From CAYNWT01 sp964485095 (GTDB lineage Bacteria; Planctomycetota; Planctomycetia; Planctomycetales; Planctomycetaceae): 64,000 nucleotides of DNA. The stretch covers positions 8,386 to 72,385 of the forward strand of contig CAZAIB010000017.1 in the NCBI GenBank assembly GCA_964485095.1, written 5' to 3'. Positions 62,758 through 64,000 of this stretch are shown piece by piece. Made by a program: the position numbers and the translations under genes. Each line of letters starts with the position of its first letter. Within the stretch, counting starts at the first letter, position 1. The notes below the pieces were generated by a model. It was not told the origin of the DNA. It was given only the letters and a program-made list of their open reading frames with translations, and ran no database searches.

Positions 62758-63300
62758 ATGAGTACCTGGATCGAAGGACGATTCGAAGAGAACGTCATCA
62801 CGACGACTATGGAACAGGCTCTGAACTGGTCCAAGCAGTCAAGCATTTGGCCGATGACATTTGGCCTCGCTTGCTGTGCGATCGAAATGATGGCCGTGGG
62901 GGCCAGTCGATACGACCTGGACCGATTCGGTGCCGGTGCGTTCCGAGCCACTCCACGTCAGGCGGATCTGATGATTGTCGCTGGAACGGTGACATTCAAA
63001 ATGGCCAGCCGAGTTCGTCGGCTCTATGAACAGATGCCAGACCCGAAGTATGTCATCGCCATGGGTGCTTGCACTGTCGGTGGTGGTCCTTACTTCAAGC
63101 ATGGCTATCACGTCGTGAAGGGTGTCGACCTTGTCGTGCCTGTTGACGTTTACGTGCCAGGTTGTCCTCCACGACCGGAAGCATTGTTGGAAGGCATCAT
63201 GCGAATTCAGGACAAGATTAAGAGTCGCAAGACGGTGACGAAGGGCGAAGCAGTGCTTCCTGTTCCACACCACAGCGGCTACGCAGAGATTAACGTTTAG
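62758..63300 (+). CDS. nuoB: NADH-quinone oxidoreductase subunit B
   Basis: A 180-residue subunit of complex I that binds the terminal N2 [4Fe-4S] cluster. All four ligands are seen: C39 and C40 in FGLACCAIEM, C105 in GACTVGGG and C136 in VPGCPPRPEAL. RYDLDRFGAGAFRATPRQADLM is also canonical. No other nuo gene is adjacent; it lies between a SufR-like regulator and sufC. Its ligands are intact, so it is probably a working complex I subunit encoded apart from the others, expressed with the Fe-S assembly genes. Confidence 0.94.
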   Translation: MSTWIEGRFEENVITTTMEQALNWSKQSSIWPMTFGLACCAIEMMAVGASRYDLDRFGAGAFRATPRQADLMIVAGTVTFKMASRVRRLYEQMPDPKYVIAMGACTVGGGPYFKHGYHVVKGVDLVVPVDVYVPGCPPRPEALLEGIMRIQDKIKSRKTVTKGEAVLPVPHHSGYAEINV

Positions 63301-63392
63301 AACTGTTGCGGTTCACCGAACCGAATGTTGATTGCGGAGCAATCGACGATCATGGCCTGGATGGCCCGACTCACAGCAACCAAAGAAGAACA

Positions 63393-64000
63393 ATGAGCAG
63401 CATTCTGAAGATTAGCGACCTGCAAGTCGCTGTCGCCGACACGCCTATCCTCAAAGGTGTGGACCTGGAAATCAAACAGGGCGAAGTCCACGCCTTGATG
63501 GGACCAAACGGTTCCGGCAAGAGCACTCTGGCTTACGCTTTGGCGGGACACCCGCACTATGAGATCACCGGCGGCAAAGTCGAGATCGACGGCGCCGAAC
63601 TAAATGAGCTCGATCCGAACGAACGCGCTCGGTTGGGAATGTTTCTGGCGTTCCAATACCCGGTCACGATTCCAGGCGTGAAGGTCGCTGACTTCCTTCG
63701 CCACGCTGTTTCGAACATCAAGAACCCGGAACGCAAAGAAGGCGAAGCGTTGATGGGTATGCGAGATTTCCGCAAGGAACTGAAGTCGCGCATGGAAGAA
63801 CTCGACATGGATACCGAGTTCGCTCGTCGTTACCTCAACGATGGCTTCTCTGGTGGTGAGAAGAAGCGAATGGAGATTCTCCAGCTCGCGATGCTACAGC
63901 CAAAGTTCGCAATCCTGGACGAAACAGACAGTGGTCTGGACAGTGACGCTGTGAAGGTTGTGAGCGAAGGCGTCAATAAGTTGTCCGGTCCGAACATGGG
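63393..64000 (+). CDS. sufC: Fe-S cluster assembly ATPase SufC (partial, cut by window end)
   Basis: ATG at 63393 begins an open frame that runs to the window end (202 full codons). SufC is the ABC-type ATPase of the SufBCD scaffold complex. Visible: Walker A GPNGSGKST, the Q-loop in FLAFQYPVTIPGV, the signature FSGGEKKRMEIL and Walker B AILDETDSGLD, where Asp-Glu-Thr is typical of SufC. The rest of the suf operon presumably continues beyond 64000. The 92 bases after nuoB hold no gene. Confidence 0.95.
   Translation, partial: MSSILKISDLQVAVADTPILKGVDLEIKQGEVHALMGPNGSGKSTLAYALAGHPHYEITGGKVEIDGAELNELDPNERARLGMFLAFQYPVTIPGVKVADFLRHAVSNIKNPERKEGEALMGMRDFRKELKSRMEELDMDTEFARRYLNDGFSGGEKKRMEILQLAMLQPKFAILDETDSGLDSDAVKVVSEGVNKLSGPNM

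Overview
The window looks like the chromosome of a planctomycete, probably a marine member of the Planctomycetales. The evidence is the set of gene families present: four sulfatases, a PVC-type SGNH/dehydrogenase/cytochrome c fusion protein, a secreted DUF1080 protein, a secreted SUMF1-domain protein and an NQR sodium pump with an enlarged NqrB. Most genes are ordinary chromosomal genes. No tRNA, rRNA, CRISPR array, transposase or phage gene was seen.

Layout. 0-3 kb: two small unknown ORFs, a double-hairpin repeat, and bioA coupled to a MoxR ATPase (minus strand). 3-8.4 kb: hemH (minus), then murE-murF-mraY, which ends at a strong UUCG-loop terminator. 8.4-15.4 kb: a minus-strand run of a secreted SUMF1-fold protein, a double-anchored membrane protein, a divergent UvrA and an amidohydrolase. 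15.5-22 kb: a Usp-like protein paired with a sodium/proton-antiporter-like permease, a secreted unknown protein, a membrane-anchored EEP hydrolase and two coupled Hsp20 chaperones. 22.4-29 kb: the complete nqrABCDEF operon with an intrinsic terminator. 29.4-29.8 kb: a repeat-rich spacer.

29.8-37.9 kb holds the most interesting locus. It is a five-gene operon encoding a SWIM zinc-finger protein, a HEAT-like repeat protein, a MoxR-type AAA+ ATPase, a DUF5682 protein with a Tiki/TraB/EreA-like histidine motif, and a von Willebrand A protein with an intact MIDAS. It resembles the uncharacterised E. coli yehL/M/P/Q group. 38-48.6 kb is a sulfated-polysaccharide island: four sulfatases and a 1162-residue SGNH/dehydrogenase/di-haem cytochrome protein. 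48.7-58.2 kb carries a two-domain HtrA-like protease, ribBA, an LpxL-like acyltransferase, an AIM24 protein and gatC-gatA-gatB. 58.3-64 kb carries a DUF1080 protein, a universal stress protein, an alanine/sodium symporter, a SufR-like regulator, a lone nuoB and the start of sufC.

Themes. Sodium energetics recur (NQR pump, antiporter-like permease, AGCS symporter), which fits a marine cell. Cell-wall genes predict meso-DAP peptidoglycan. Several intergenic regions carry paired-hairpin repeats whose arms differ by compensatory base changes, so the structures appear to be under selection or spread as structured elements. All assignments come from reading the sequence and knowledge of the families. 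No database search was run.
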